A DNA stretch of 20,970 nt from an uncultured Prevotellaceae bacterium (GTDB lineage Bacteria > Bacteroidota > Bacteroidia > Bacteroidales > Muribaculaceae). Position 1 is the first letter of the stretch; every line of letters begins with the position of its first letter. The stretch spans positions 1-20,970 of the forward strand of contig CAMYCE010000032.1 in NCBI GenBank assembly GCA_947254205.1. The letters run 5' to 3'. This document shows positions 13,040-20,970 of this stretch, in pieces. The notes beneath the pieces were generated by a model. The model made no database searches. It saw only the letters and a list, made by a program, of their open reading frames with translations, and had not been told where the DNA came from. The position numbers were made by a program, and so were the translations under genes.

Positions 13040-14557
13040 ATGGGGAAAAAAGCATTATTGATGATTCTCGATGGTTGGGGAATGGGAAATAGCGAAAAAA
13101 GCAACGCCATTTTTTCAACACCCACTCCCTATTGGGACAGCCTGTTGAAAAACTATCCCAACAGCCAACTCATGGCTTGTGGCGAAGACGTGGGCTTGCC
13201 CAACGGTCAAATGGGCAACAGCGAGGTGGGACACCTCAACATTGGCGGTGGCCGTGTAGTGTATCAAGATTTGGTGAAAATCAATAAGGCAATTGCCGAT
13301 GGCTCAATCAAGCAGAATCCTGAGATTGTTGAAGCCTACAGCTATGCCAAGCGCACAGGCAAGGCCATTCATTTCATGGGGCTCACCTCAACGGGTGGTG
13401 TGCACAGCTCACTCGACCACTTGTTTGCCCTTTGCGATATTGCCAAAGAATATGAACTCGACAAGGTGTTCGTGCACTGCTTTATGGACGGTCGTGACAC
13501 CGACCCCGAGAGTGGCAAAGGCTTTGTTGCAGCTGTTGAGGAGCATTGCGCCAAGAGTGCAGGTGTGGTGTCGACTGTCACGGGACGCTACTATGCCATG
13601 GATCGCGACAAGCGTTGGGATCGCGTGAAGCTTGCCTATGATCAGCTGGTGAATGGCGAGGGCAAGCCAAGCGACAACATGGTGGAGGCCATTCAAGAGT
13701 CCTATGACGAGGGTGTGACCGATGAGTTTATTAAACCCATTGTGAACTCTACTGTTGATGGCCGCATCAAAGAGGGCGATGTGGTTATTTTCTTCAACTA
13801 CCGCAACGACCGAGCCAAAGAAATCACTGCTGTGCTCACACAGCAAGACCTGCCCGAAGAGGGCATGCACACGATTGCCAATTTGCAATTCTATTGCATG
13901 ACCCCCTATGACCCCAATTTCAAAGATGTGCACGTGATTTTCAAAAAAGAAAATGTGCAAAACACTTTGGCTCAATATTTGAGCGACAAGGGGCTCAAGC
14001 AATTGCACATTGCCGAAACCGAAAAATATGCCCACGTCACATTCTTCTTTAATGGTGGGCGCGAAGCTCCATTTGAAGGCGAAGACCGCATCTTGGTGCC
14101 ATCGCCCAAGGTGGCAACCTATGACCTCAAGCCCGAAATGAGTGCCTATGAGGTGAAAGACAAGTTGGTGGCTGCAATAGGAGAAAAGACCTATGACTTC
14201 ATTGTGGTCAACTATGCCAATGGCGACATGGTGGGACACACGGGCGTCTATCCTGCAATTCAAAAAGCAGTGGTGGCTATCGACAAGTGTGTGGAAGCTA
14301 CCGTTGAGGCCGCCAAGGCTGCCGACTATGAAGTTATTATCATAGCCGACCATGGCAATGCCGACCATGCTGTGAATGAAGATGGAACACCCAACACGGC
14401 CCATTCGCTCAACCCCGTTCCCTTTGTTTATGTAACTGCCAATGCCGATGCCCGTGTCAAGAATGGCCGATTGGCCGATGTGGCTCCCAGCATTTTGCAA
14501 ATCATGGGACTCGAACAGCCTGCCGACATGACTGGTCGTGGCTTAATCGTGAAATAA
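13040..14557 (+). CDS. gpmI: 2,3-bisphosphoglycerate-independent phosphoglycerate mutase
   Basis: GpmI interconverts 3- and 2-phosphoglycerate in glycolysis and gluconeogenesis using two metal ions (Mn) and a phosphoserine intermediate. At 505 residues it is full length. The start MGKKALLMILDGWG carries metal-binding Asp11, and MGNSEVGHLNIGGGR carries the phosphorylated Ser61. HCFMDGRDTDPESG, the substrate-binding FFNYRNDRAKE, GGREAPFEGEDR, the NYANGDMVGHTG metal motif and IIIADHGNADHAVNEDG follow in the family order. It is cytoplasmic, has its own promoter (12936) and a terminator (14591-14631), and is divergent from the DUF4836 gene. Confidence 0.97.
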   Translation: MGKKALLMILDGWGMGNSEKSNAIFSTPTPYWDSLLKNYPNSQLMACGEDVGLPNGQMGNSEVGHLNIGGGRVVYQDLVKINKAIADGSIKQNPEIVEAYSYAKRTGKAIHFMGLTSTGGVHSSLDHLFALCDIAKEYELDKVFVHCFMDGRDTDPESGKGFVAAVEEHCAKSAGVVSTVTGRYYAMDRDKRWDRVKLAYDQLVNGEGKPSDNMVEAIQESYDEGVTDEFIKPIVNSTVDGRIKEGDVVIFFNYRNDRAKEITAVLTQQDLPEEGMHTIANLQFYCMTPYDPNFKDVHVIFKKENVQNTLAQYLSDKGLKQLHIAETEKYAHVTFFFNGGREAPFEGEDRILVPSPKVATYDLKPEMSAYEVKDKLVAAIGEKTYDFIVVNYANGDMVGHTGVYPAIQKAVVAIDKCVEATVEAAKAADYEVIIIADHGNADHAVNEDGTPNTAHSLNPVPFVYVTANADARVKNGRLADVAPSILQIMGLEQPADMTGRGLIVK

Positions 14558-14590
14558 TAAATAATCTATTTCATATACTCGTTTTATCGT

Positions 14591-14631
14591 GGCGGCTCTA
14601 CGTAGTGTTATATGTGGAGTCGTCTTTTTTT
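14591..14631 (+). terminator. terminator of gpmI
   Basis: GGCGGCTC (14591-14598) pairs with GAGTCGTC (14617-14624), including two G-U pairs, and a run of seven T follows. It lies 34 bp after the gene end. Confidence 0.75.
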
Positions 14632-14666
14632 CTTGTATTTACTAAGTGTATTTTGTTGAAAAATCG

Positions 14667-14674
14667 TATCTTTG
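14667..14674 (+). promoter_or_regulatory. -7 box for the exported-enzyme gene run
   Basis: TATCTTTG matches TAnnTTTG, 43 bp before the ATG at 14718. TTTTGTTG precedes it, but at a shorter spacing than usual (about 11 bp). Confidence 0.55.
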
Positions 14675-14717
14675 TGATTCAATAAAATAGTTCTAACACT
14701 AAAAAATGTTTTGATTT

Positions 14718-16229
14718 ATGAATAATTTTAAGAGTCTTTTATGGGCTTGCTTGCTTGTGGTGGTGCTGGCTCCATGTGCTCAAGCCGACCATGTGAAAAT
14801 TGTAGCAGTAAACGACACCCACAGCCAAATCGATCCTGCTCCCGATGGAAAAGGTGGCGTGTTGCGTCGCCGTGCTATCTACGACAAAATTAGAAAAGAA
14901 AACAAAAATTGCGTGGTGGTTCATGCCGGCGATGCCGTGCAGGGCTCCAATTATTTCTCGCTCTATGGCGGGCGCGTGGAATTTCCCTTAATCGATAGTC
15001 TAAAATATGACATGGTCATTTTTGGCAACCATGAGTTTGACAATGGCATCGACAGTTTGTCAACATTCTACAACAACCTCAAGGCAGTGAAGCTCTCGGC
15101 CAACTACGACGTGAGCGCATCGCGTGTGCAAGGCGTTCAACCCTATCTGGTTAAAGCCTTTGGCGACAAGCGAGTGGGCTTTTTTGGCATTAGTGTGAAT
15201 CCCGTGGGCATGGTTGCCGAAGGCAATTTCAAGGGCCTTCGCTATCTCGATGCCATGCAAGTTGCCGATGCCACTGCCCAATATCTCAAAGAGGTGCAAA
15301 AGGTCGACTATGCCGTGATGATTTCTCACATTGGTTATAACTCGATGGACCCCAAAGAGCCCAACGACTCGCTCATAGTGGCTCATAGTCACTATATCGA
15401 CATGGTGATTGGCGGACACTCTCACACTGTGATTGAGCCGGGTTCGGTGTATTCGCGGGTGCGCAATGCCGATGGGAAAATTGTCACAATCGGACAAAAT
15501 GGCAAGTCGGGCAAGCTGGTGGGCGTTTACGACCTCGACCTCGAAACAGGAGCCGTCGACTATAAGCACATCGTGGTTGATGCCTCATGGGACGAAGCTG
15601 CCCAAGCCTATACTGCTCTCAACGAGTGGCTCAATGGCTATCGCAAAGAGGTGGTGCGCCTCGAAACTGCACCTGTGGCTACCTCTACACGATTTATGAA
15701 AAATAATGGTGATGCCATGATGAATTGGCTCACCGATGCCGTCATGAACATCATGCCCACTCTATATACTGGCAAGATTGATTGCTGCATCATGAACAAG
15801 GGTGGCATTCGCATCGACATGCCTCAAGGCCCTATCACCGAGGGCACCATTAGGTCGATGTTCCCCTTCGACAACCGCTTTGTGGTGCTTGAACTCACGG
15901 GGCAAGACCTGCTCGATGCCCTCAAAGTCATGGCCTATCGCGATGGTGATGCGGTGAGCAAGCAATTGCAAGTGAGATATAACGGCAAGAAAGAGATTGT
16001 CTCGGCCAAGCTCAATGGCAAGGACATCAAGCCTGCACAAACTTATGCTGTGGCAACTATCAACTTCTTGGCCAATGGTGGCGACTATATGGTGTCGTTC
16101 AAGAATGGCAAGCGCGTGTATCTCGACAACCAAAAGTATGGCAACCACATTCTCAACTATGTGAAGTTGTTGCAGTCGCAGGGCAAGCGCATTGAGGCCA
16201 AGAGCGACAAACGCATGAGGTTGCAATAA
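14718..16229 (+). CDS. 5'-nucleotidase family metallophosphatase, exported
   Basis: This 503-residue protein has a signal peptide (about residues 1-23, ending AQAD) and the two-domain architecture of UshA/5'-nucleotidases. The N-terminal calcineurin-like domain carries the dimetal motifs NDTHSQ (Asp33, His35), HAGDAVQGS (Asp72), GNHEFDNG (Asn104, His105), SHIG (His204) and GGHSHT (His234, His236). The C-terminal substrate-specificity domain (about 310-500) includes NWLTDAVM, NKGGIR (Arg-containing nucleotide-binding loop) and FLANGGDYM. It would hydrolyse nucleotides or other phosphate esters in the periplasm to salvage nucleosides and phosphate. In many Bacteroidales these two domains are separate neighbouring genes; here they are fused. 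It is followed 21 bp later by the GH3 gene and may share its transcript. Confidence 0.92.
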   Translation: MNNFKSLLWACLLVVVLAPCAQADHVKIVAVNDTHSQIDPAPDGKGGVLRRRAIYDKIRKENKNCVVVHAGDAVQGSNYFSLYGGRVEFPLIDSLKYDMVIFGNHEFDNGIDSLSTFYNNLKAVKLSANYDVSASRVQGVQPYLVKAFGDKRVGFFGISVNPVGMVAEGNFKGLRYLDAMQVADATAQYLKEVQKVDYAVMISHIGYNSMDPKEPNDSLIVAHSHYIDMVIGGHSHTVIEPGSVYSRVRNADGKIVTIGQNGKSGKLVGVYDLDLETGAVDYKHIVVDASWDEAAQAYTALNEWLNGYRKEVVRLETAPVATSTRFMKNNGDAMMNWLTDAVMNIMPTLYTGKIDCCIMNKGGIRIDMPQGPITEGTIRSMFPFDNRFVVLELTGQDLLDALKVMAYRDGDAVSKQLQVRYNGKKEIVSAKLNGKDIKPAQTYAVATINFLANGGDYMVSFKNGKRVYLDNQKYGNHILNYVKLLQSQGKRIEAKSDKRMRLQ

Positions 16230-16250
16230 AAAAATCCATAATCTAAATAA

Positions 16251-19200
16251 ATGTCAATCTCAAAAAAAATCTTCTTTTTGCTTGTGTTGTTGCTTGGTTT
16301 GGGCACAACACAAGCTCATGCCCATCGCCAGCCCACGATATTGTCGAAGGTCAATCAAAAGGCTATGAATGCATGGGTAAACCAAACCTTCAAGGCCATG
16401 ACACCCGACGAGCGCATTGCGCAACTCTTTGTCATGGCTGTTGATCCTCGCTCTCCCAAGGCCGAGGAAGTGGTGAAAAACTATGTTGAGCAATACAAAG
16501 TGGGTGGTCTCATTTATAATGAGAACGACATAGTCACACAAGCTAAACTCACCAACTATGCCCAGTCGCTTGCCACTGTGCCCCTGCTCATCACGCTCGA
16601 TGCCGAGTGGGGGCTCTCGATGCGGCTTGAAGATGCCCCTCGATTTCCGCGCAACTTGTTTTTGGGTGCAATAGGCGATGACCGCTATTTCTATGACTAT
16701 GGCCGTGAATTGGCCCGTGAGTGTCGTCGTATTGGGGTGAATGTAGACTTTGCTCCGGTGCTCGATGTAACCGACCGTGCCCACACAGTGCTGGGCACTC
16801 GCGCCTATGGTTCCGACCCCGAGTTGGTGGCTCGTCATGGCATCGCCTTTGCTCGTGGACTTGAAGACGGTGGCGTGCTCTCGGTGGCCAAGCATTTCCC
16901 TGGTCATGGTGCCACAACTGCCGATTCACACAAAACATTGCCGGTTATCGACAAATCGATGCGTGAATTGCAACTCTTCGACTTTGTGCCATTCCAACGC
17001 TATTTTGATGCAGGGCTGGGCGGTGTGCTCACGGCTCACCTTCATGTTCCTGCCATTGAGCCCCAAAAAATCCCGGGCACGATGTCGCCTAAGTTTGTGA
17101 CCAAATTGTTGCAAAAGAAAATGGGTTTTCAGGGACTCATCTTTACCGATGCTTTAAACATGGAAGGGGCAAAATTTGTCGACGGCTCGGTGTGTGTCAA
17201 CGCCTTGCTCGCTGGCAACGATGTTTTGCTCATGCCTGTTGACATTGACAAAGAAATAAAAGCCATCAAGGCTGCTATTGCCTCGGGCACGCTCAAGCAA
17301 AAGAGCCTTGATGCACGCTGCAAGAAGATTTTGAGATATAAATATGCCTTAGGGCTTAGCACTCCCCCTCACATCGATCTTAACCACATTGTCAAGGATA
17401 TAAACTCCACTCAAGCCACTGTGCTCAATCGCAGGCTCACGGCAAGTGCTGTGACTGTGGTGAAAAATGATGCTTCGATTTTGCCGTTGAGCAATCTTGC
17501 CTACCGTCGCATTGCAGTGGTCACGATGGGCAATGAAAACGGCTTGCAATCAATGTTTCAACGCCGCTGTGCCAATTATGCCGAAACTCATGCTTTTGAT
17601 TTCAATGCCGATGAGCCCATCGCGTCGCTTGAGAGCAAATTGCGACAAGGCAACTTTAACGTGACGATTATTTCGATTGCTAAAGAAAATCCTGCCTATG
17701 TGAAGGCTGCCAAGTATTTGGCCAGTCATTTCTCCAATGTGGTGGTAGCCATCATGTGCCACCCCGAGAAGCTCAACCCCTATGGCTCGCTTTTAGGCAA
17801 TTCCTATGTGAAGGCCTCGGTGCTGGCCTATGAAAACACTACTGTAGCCGAGGACTACTTGGTGCAGACCATCTTTGGTGGCAATGCAGCTACCGGAGTG
17901 TTGCCTGTGAATGTGGAGACAGGCAAGGGTAAGCTCAAGGCGGGCACAGGTGTGCACTACAAGGCCACTCGATTGGGCTATACAATTCCTGCCGAGGTGG
18001 GCTTCAATGCCAATCTCTCTGCCAAAATCGACTCGATATGTCGCTATGGCCTTGACCAACGTGCCTTTCCGGGGTGTCAAGTGCTTGTGGCCCGTCATGG
18101 CAAGGTGGTGTTTAATCGTGCTTATGGAGAAACCGACTTTGGGAGTGAAATACCTGTCACCGTCAACACTCTTTTTGGGTTGGCATCGGTGTCAAAAGCC
18201 ACTGGCACATTGAGTGGTGTGATGAAACTCTATGACGAGGGCAAATTTCAGCTCGACGACAAGGCCAGCGATTTCATTGCAGGCTTGAAAGGGGGCGATA
18301 AAGAAAATATCACCTTTCGCGACTTGCTTTATCACGAAACGGGCATGCCACCTTCATTGAGCATGTGGGAAATGATGTTTGACCGAGCTACCTACACGGC
18401 CCCCCTCATCACCTCCACCCCCAACTCGGCCAATACCATTAAAATCATGGACGGTGCCTATGGCAACAAGTTTGCCAAATTGCGCACCGACATACTCTCA
18501 ACCACCAAGACCGACAAGTTTGACACTCCCATTGCCGAGGGCATTTGGGGCTGCCGTGCAACCCACGATTCCATCATGGCTCGCATCTACACCCAACCCT
18601 TGGGGGCAAAACGCTATCTTTATAGTTGCTTGAATTTTTGCCTGCTTGCCAATGCAGTGGAAAATATCTCTAAGTTGCCTCTCAACTACTATGTGAACAA
18701 CAACATCTTTGCCCCTTTGGGAGCCTATCACACGATGTATCGCCCCTTGAGCAAATTCCCAGCCTCGCAAATTGCCTATACCGAAAACGACACCTACTTG
18801 CGTCGTCAGCACATTCATGGCTATGTGCACGATGAGTTGGCGGCCTTCTCGGGTGGAGTGCAGGGTAATGCAGGCTTGTTTTCCACGGCCAACGACCTTG
18901 CCAAGTTGTTGCAACTGTGGCTCAATGGTGGCACCTATGGCGGACAACGCATCTACAAGAGCTCTACGGTTGAAACCTTCACCACCCAAAAGAGTCCCAA
19001 CTCGCATCGAGGTTTGGGCTTCGACAAGCCTGTGGTGGGCAACCCTAATGCTTCTTCAACCTGCCCCGAAGCCACTCCCGAAACCTATGGACACACAGGT
19101 TTCACTGGCACTTGCTTTTGGGTCGACCCCAAAAATGACATGATATACATCTTCTTGAGCAACCGTGTGAGCCCCACTCGCAGCAACCCCAACTTTGGGC

Positions 19201-19256
19201 GTGTGAGTGCTCGCAGCCACATTCAATCGTTGCTCTATCGGGCAATAGTCAATTAA
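16251..19256 (+). CDS. GH3 beta-N-acetylhexosaminidase-like/serine hydrolase fusion
   Basis: This is a 1001-residue exported protein (signal peptide about 1-24). Residues ~35-370 form a glycoside hydrolase 3 domain of the NagZ subgroup, with the signature KHFPGHG (214-220), the Asp225-Ser-His227 catalytic His pair, and nucleophile candidate Asp300 in FTDALNM. Residues ~370-570 are the accessory GH3 domain. Residues ~590-995 are a beta-lactamase/esterase-type serine hydrolase with S646-V-S-K649, a Tyr791-Ser-Cys793-Leu-Asn motif in place of the usual YxN/YSD, and H948-T-G. NagZ-like enzymes release GlcNAc from wall or glycan fragments; the hydrolase may deacylate or cleave a peptide bond. The combined form is known in Bacteroidetes. 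It lies between the nucleotidase and TlpA-like lipoprotein genes. The missing Asn/Asp in the YSC motif may alter the second activity. Confidence 0.9.
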   Translation: MSISKKIFFLLVLLLGLGTTQAHAHRQPTILSKVNQKAMNAWVNQTFKAMTPDERIAQLFVMAVDPRSPKAEEVVKNYVEQYKVGGLIYNENDIVTQAKLTNYAQSLATVPLLITLDAEWGLSMRLEDAPRFPRNLFLGAIGDDRYFYDYGRELARECRRIGVNVDFAPVLDVTDRAHTVLGTRAYGSDPELVARHGIAFARGLEDGGVLSVAKHFPGHGATTADSHKTLPVIDKSMRELQLFDFVPFQRYFDAGLGGVLTAHLHVPAIEPQKIPGTMSPKFVTKLLQKKMGFQGLIFTDALNMEGAKFVDGSVCVNALLAGNDVLLMPVDIDKEIKAIKAAIASGTLKQKSLDARCKKILRYKYALGLSTPPHIDLNHIVKDINSTQATVLNRRLTASAVTVVKNDASILPLSNLAYRRIAVVTMGNENGLQSMFQRRCANYAETHAFDFNADEPIASLESKLRQGNFNVTIISIAKENPAYVKAAKYLASHFSNVVVAIMCHPEKLNPYGSLLGNSYVKASVLAYENTTVAEDYLVQTIFGGNAATGVLPVNVETGKGKLKAGTGVHYKATRLGYTIPAEVGFNANLSAKIDSICRYGLDQRAFPGCQVLVARHGKVVFNRAYGETDFGSEIPVTVNTLFGLASVSKATGTLSGVMKLYDEGKFQLDDKASDFIAGLKGGDKENITFRDLLYHETGMPPSLSMWEMMFDRATYTAPLITSTPNSANTIKIMDGAYGNKFAKLRTDILSTTKTDKFDTPIAEGIWGCRATHDSIMARIYTQPLGAKRYLYSCLNFCLLANAVENISKLPLNYYVNNNIFAPLGAYHTMYRPLSKFPASQIAYTENDTYLRRQHIHGYVHDELAAFSGGVQGNAGLFSTANDLAKLLQLWLNGGTYGGQRIYKSSTVETFTTQKSPNSHRGLGFDKPVVGNPNASSTCPEATPETYGHTGFTGTCFWVDPKNDMIYIFLSNRVSPTRSNPNFGRVSARSHIQSLLYRAIVN

Positions 19257-19288
19257 TCAAAACAAAAAAAACATAATAAAGAGTATAA

Positions 19289-20356
19289 ATGAAAACAATT
19301 AAAAATTTATTGCTGGTGCTGTGCACCGCCTTGCTTCTCACTTCATGTGGAGGAGAGAAGTACAAGATTATGGTATCGTTTGCCGATGATTCAATGAATG
19401 GCAAAGTGGCCTATCTCACCAGCTATGACGGTGGCGACACCTTGCAACAAGCCACTGTGGCCAATCGCAATGTTGTGCTTGAAGGTGACGTTGAAAATTC
19501 CTATTATGCCCATCTCATTGTCGGTGGCAAGCTCATGGGCTTCATGGTTGAAAAAGGTGAAATTTCAATCAATTGGGACAAGGGTGAAGTGAGTGGCACA
19601 GCCCTCAACGACGCTCTCAAAAAAATCTACAAGCAAATCGATGACATCGAGACCGAAGCCGAAAACATGTCGGAGACTTTAAAGATGAGCCGGCAAGAGG
19701 CCGACTCAATCATGAGTAGCTACTACAAAAAAGAGGGAGATGTGTTTTATCGTGCCTATGAGGCCAATAAAGACAATGGACTCGGACAATGGGCTTTCTA
19801 CAACTATCTCATGTATCAAGATTTCACCGAGGCACAACTCGACTCGGTCATTAAATTGGCACCTGCCAGCTACAAAGACTTGAAACTTGTGCAAAAGGCC
19901 AAGAGCGATGCCCACCAACTGGCCATTACTGCCGAGGGCAAAATGTTTACCGATTTCACTATTATGGGCGACGATGGCAAGATCCACAAGTTGAGTGATC
20001 ATGTGGGCAAGGGTAGCTACACTTTGGTCGACTTTTGGGCAAGTTGGTGTGGACCATGCCGTCGTGAAATTCCCAACATCAAGAAACTCTATGACCGGTA
20101 TAATGGCAAGGGCATGAATTTCTTGGGAGTTGCAGTGTGGGACGCTCCGGCCGATAGCCGTGCTGCAATCAAGCAATTGGGCATGCCTTGGCCTGTGATG
20201 GTGGGCAACAAAAAACTCGATGAGCCCACCAACATTTATGGCATTATGGGCATTCCCCACATCATCATCTTTGATGCTCAAGGCAAGATTGTGTCGCGTG
20301 GATTGATGGGTGATGAATTAACAGCCAAGGTAAATCAACTCATGGCCAAGAAATAA
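19289..20356 (+). CDS. TlpA-like thiol-disulfide oxidoreductase lipoprotein
   Basis: This 355-residue lipoprotein has its lipobox at LLLTSCGG (Cys20), so it is anchored at the periplasmic side of a membrane. Residues ~25-110 are a beta-rich DUF4369-type domain, ~110-210 a helical linker, and ~215-355 a thioredoxin fold with the redox-active WCGPC (Cys254, Cys257) and the cis-Pro loop MGIPHIII. The family reduces or exchanges disulfides in exported proteins, often as part of cytochrome maturation or oxidative-stress defence; the exact partner is unknown. It is 32 bp behind the GH3 fusion, probably in the same operon, and ends at a strong terminator (20381-20417). Confidence 0.93.
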   Translation: MKTIKNLLLVLCTALLLTSCGGEKYKIMVSFADDSMNGKVAYLTSYDGGDTLQQATVANRNVVLEGDVENSYYAHLIVGGKLMGFMVEKGEISINWDKGEVSGTALNDALKKIYKQIDDIETEAENMSETLKMSRQEADSIMSSYYKKEGDVFYRAYEANKDNGLGQWAFYNYLMYQDFTEAQLDSVIKLAPASYKDLKLVQKAKSDAHQLAITAEGKMFTDFTIMGDDGKIHKLSDHVGKGSYTLVDFWASWCGPCRREIPNIKKLYDRYNGKGMNFLGVAVWDAPADSRAAIKQLGMPWPVMVGNKKLDEPTNIYGIMGIPHIIIFDAQGKIVSRGLMGDELTAKVNQLMAKK

Positions 20357-20380
20357 AAGTTGCCATATAGCGACAAACAA

Positions 20381-20417
20381 AATGCACCATGCCTCCTCTC
20401 TGTTGGCATGGTGCATT
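20381..20417. terminator. strong hairpin terminator between convergent genes
   Basis: AATGCACCATGCC (20381-20393) and GGCATGGTGCATT (20405-20417) pair perfectly over 13 bp, with TTGTTTTG after it on the plus strand and TTTGTTTG on the minus. It can end both the TlpA-like gene and purT. Confidence 0.9.
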
Positions 20418-20430
20418 TTGTTTTGATAGC

Positions 20431-20551
20431 TTTAACCCCAATCGGGCATTAGGTTTCTTTGTTTTTGTCAAATTACTCAAAATAAATGACAAAGGCAAGG
20501 AAAAGCCTAAGATATTTTCTTATTGCGACCTAATGACCGATTGGGGTTTAA
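20431..20551. repeat. TTAA-flanked inverted-repeat element (copy 3), short form
   Basis: The left arm TTTAACCCCAATCGGGCATT (20431-20450, then AGG) and the right arm CCTAATGACCGATTGGGGTT (20529-20548, then TAA) are inverted copies. The interior is only 75 bp. After the left arm, TTTCTTTGTTTTTGTCAAATT matches the inner sequence of copy 2's right end (17 of 22 positions, by eye). Before the right arm, ATATTTTCTTATTGCGA matches copy 2's left end and the lone end at 8085. The element is therefore in inverted orientation relative to copy 2. It lies between the convergent TlpA-like and purT genes. Confidence 0.75.
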
Positions 20552-20559
20552 TTTCCTGT

Positions 20560-20921
20560 TTACTTGCTCTCGAGTACATTGATTTTGAGCTTGGCAAAGG
20601 CTCGGTCGCATTTGGCTTTGGCACTTTCAACATCGTTGCCAGTGGCGAGTATCACCGCCATGCGACGATGGCCCGACACTTCGGGTTTGCCAAAAATGCG
20701 CAATTGCACCCCTTCCTCTTCCAATGCCTTGTCCACATCTTCAAATTCCACACGGTTGCTGTCGCCTTCAACCACAACGGCTTTGCTTGCCGATGGGCCA
20801 TAGAACCTGATGGCGGGAATGGGCAAGCCCATGAGAGCGCGAGCATGCAAGGCAAACTCGCTTTGGTCTTGTGAAATCATGGTCACCATGCCAGTGTCGT
20901 GGGGGCGGGGCGACACTTCGC
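20560..20921 (-). CDS. purT: formate-dependent phosphoribosylglycinamide formyltransferase 2, 5'-truncated
   Basis: PurT ligates formate to glycinamide ribonucleotide with ATP in purine biosynthesis, an ATP-grasp enzyme. Only the last ~120 residues are present, reading EVSPRPHDTGMVTMISQD, then FALHARALMGLPIP, the FYGPSASKAVVVEGD stretch, and LRIFGKPEVSGHRRMAVILA. That matches the C-terminal part of E. coli-type PurT, including the DTGMVT segment of the ATP-grasp active site. There is no genuine start: the frame reaches 20921, where Nextera adapter sequence begins, so the missing ~270 residues lie outside the assembled contig. The GTG at 20916 is the Val codon of EVSPRPHD and not the start. 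The gene converges on the TlpA-like gene; the repeat element and terminator lie between. Confidence 0.93.
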
Positions 20922-20970
20922 CTGTCTCTTATACACATCTGACGCTGCCGACGACTCCTTACGTGTAGAT
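20922..20970. other. Illumina Nextera adapter contamination at the contig end
   Basis: 20922-20954 is the transposase mosaic end CTGTCTCTTATACACATCT followed by GACGCTGCCGACGA, the reverse complement of the Nextera Read 1 adapter. 20955-20962 (CTCCTTAC) fits an i5 index in reverse complement (GTAAGGAG, as in S505). GTGTAGAT (20963-20970) is the first part of the P5 tail. These 49 bases are not genomic. Confidence 0.97.

Noticed and set aside
13409..14500. 363-codon open frame on the minus strand inside gpmI
   Set aside because: It is antisense to a complete, unmistakable gpmI, is rich in His/Val/Ile as expected of complement frames, and resembles no family.
20389..20874. 161-codon plus-strand frame at the right end
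   Set aside because: It runs through the terminator and repeat element and is antisense to purT.
1..20970. CRISPR array, tRNA or rRNA genes
   Set aside because: No regularly spaced direct repeats, no cloverleaf or TTCGA-type T-arm, and no rRNA stretches were seen on reading. A tRNAscan-SE and CRISPR finder run would settle this.

Overview
The window looks like a contig from a Bacteroidales gut-type bacterium, possibly Muribaculaceae or Prevotella-like. Five kinds of evidence point there: repeated Bacteroidetes -7 boxes (TAnnTTTG) ahead of genes, little use of strong Shine-Dalgarno sites, signal peptides cleaved before Gln, Bacteroidales-typical families (DUF4836 lipoprotein, DUF4369/TlpA-type lipoprotein, GH3-serine hydrolase fusion, ATP-grasp PurT), and a decayed Bacteroides-type mobilization protein. 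The family and genus assignment is inference.

Layout. (1) 1-4310 is an AT-richer accessory segment. A promoter is followed by a ~250-nt highly structured leader and a tightly packed five-gene operon (357-4263). Four of the five products carry signal peptides, and all are uncharacterised; the best guesses are DUF6175-like, FlgT-N/LPP20-like and CsgG-neighbourhood envelope proteins. (2) 4313-4960 is the C-terminal remnant of a MobV/Pre-type relaxase on the minus strand, so the segment is probably part of a decayed mobilizable element. It is followed by 590 bp of gene-free, palindrome-rich DNA. (3) 5554-8088 holds a small outer-membrane beta-barrel gene, then a damage-response-like operon (small helical protein, MsrA, DNA polymerase IV). 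(4) 8212-9021 is a plus-strand glycosyltransferase. It converges on a minus-strand operon reading ECF transporter S component, DUF1893 protein, GT2 glycosyltransferase. (5) 11281-12765 is a DUF4836-type lipoprotein, divergent from gpmI (13040-14557). (6) 14718-20356 is a plus-strand run of exported proteins: a 5'-nucleotidase-family metallophosphatase, a 1001-residue GH3 glycosidase/serine hydrolase fusion, and a TlpA-like thioredoxin lipoprotein. Together they look like periplasmic salvage, wall or glycan turnover and redox functions. (7) 20560-20921 is the 3' part of purT. It is cut off by 49 bp of Illumina Nextera adapter that ends the contig and is not biological.

The most interesting unexplained signals are two. 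The first is the structured leader plus anonymous envelope operon at the start. The second is a family of intergenic elements with ~23-bp inverted ends flanked by TTAA (5148-5337, 10952-11142, 20431-20551, and a lone end at 8085-8117). Their two ends have distinct conserved subterminal sequences, as expected of a non-autonomous mobile or structured-RNA repeat.
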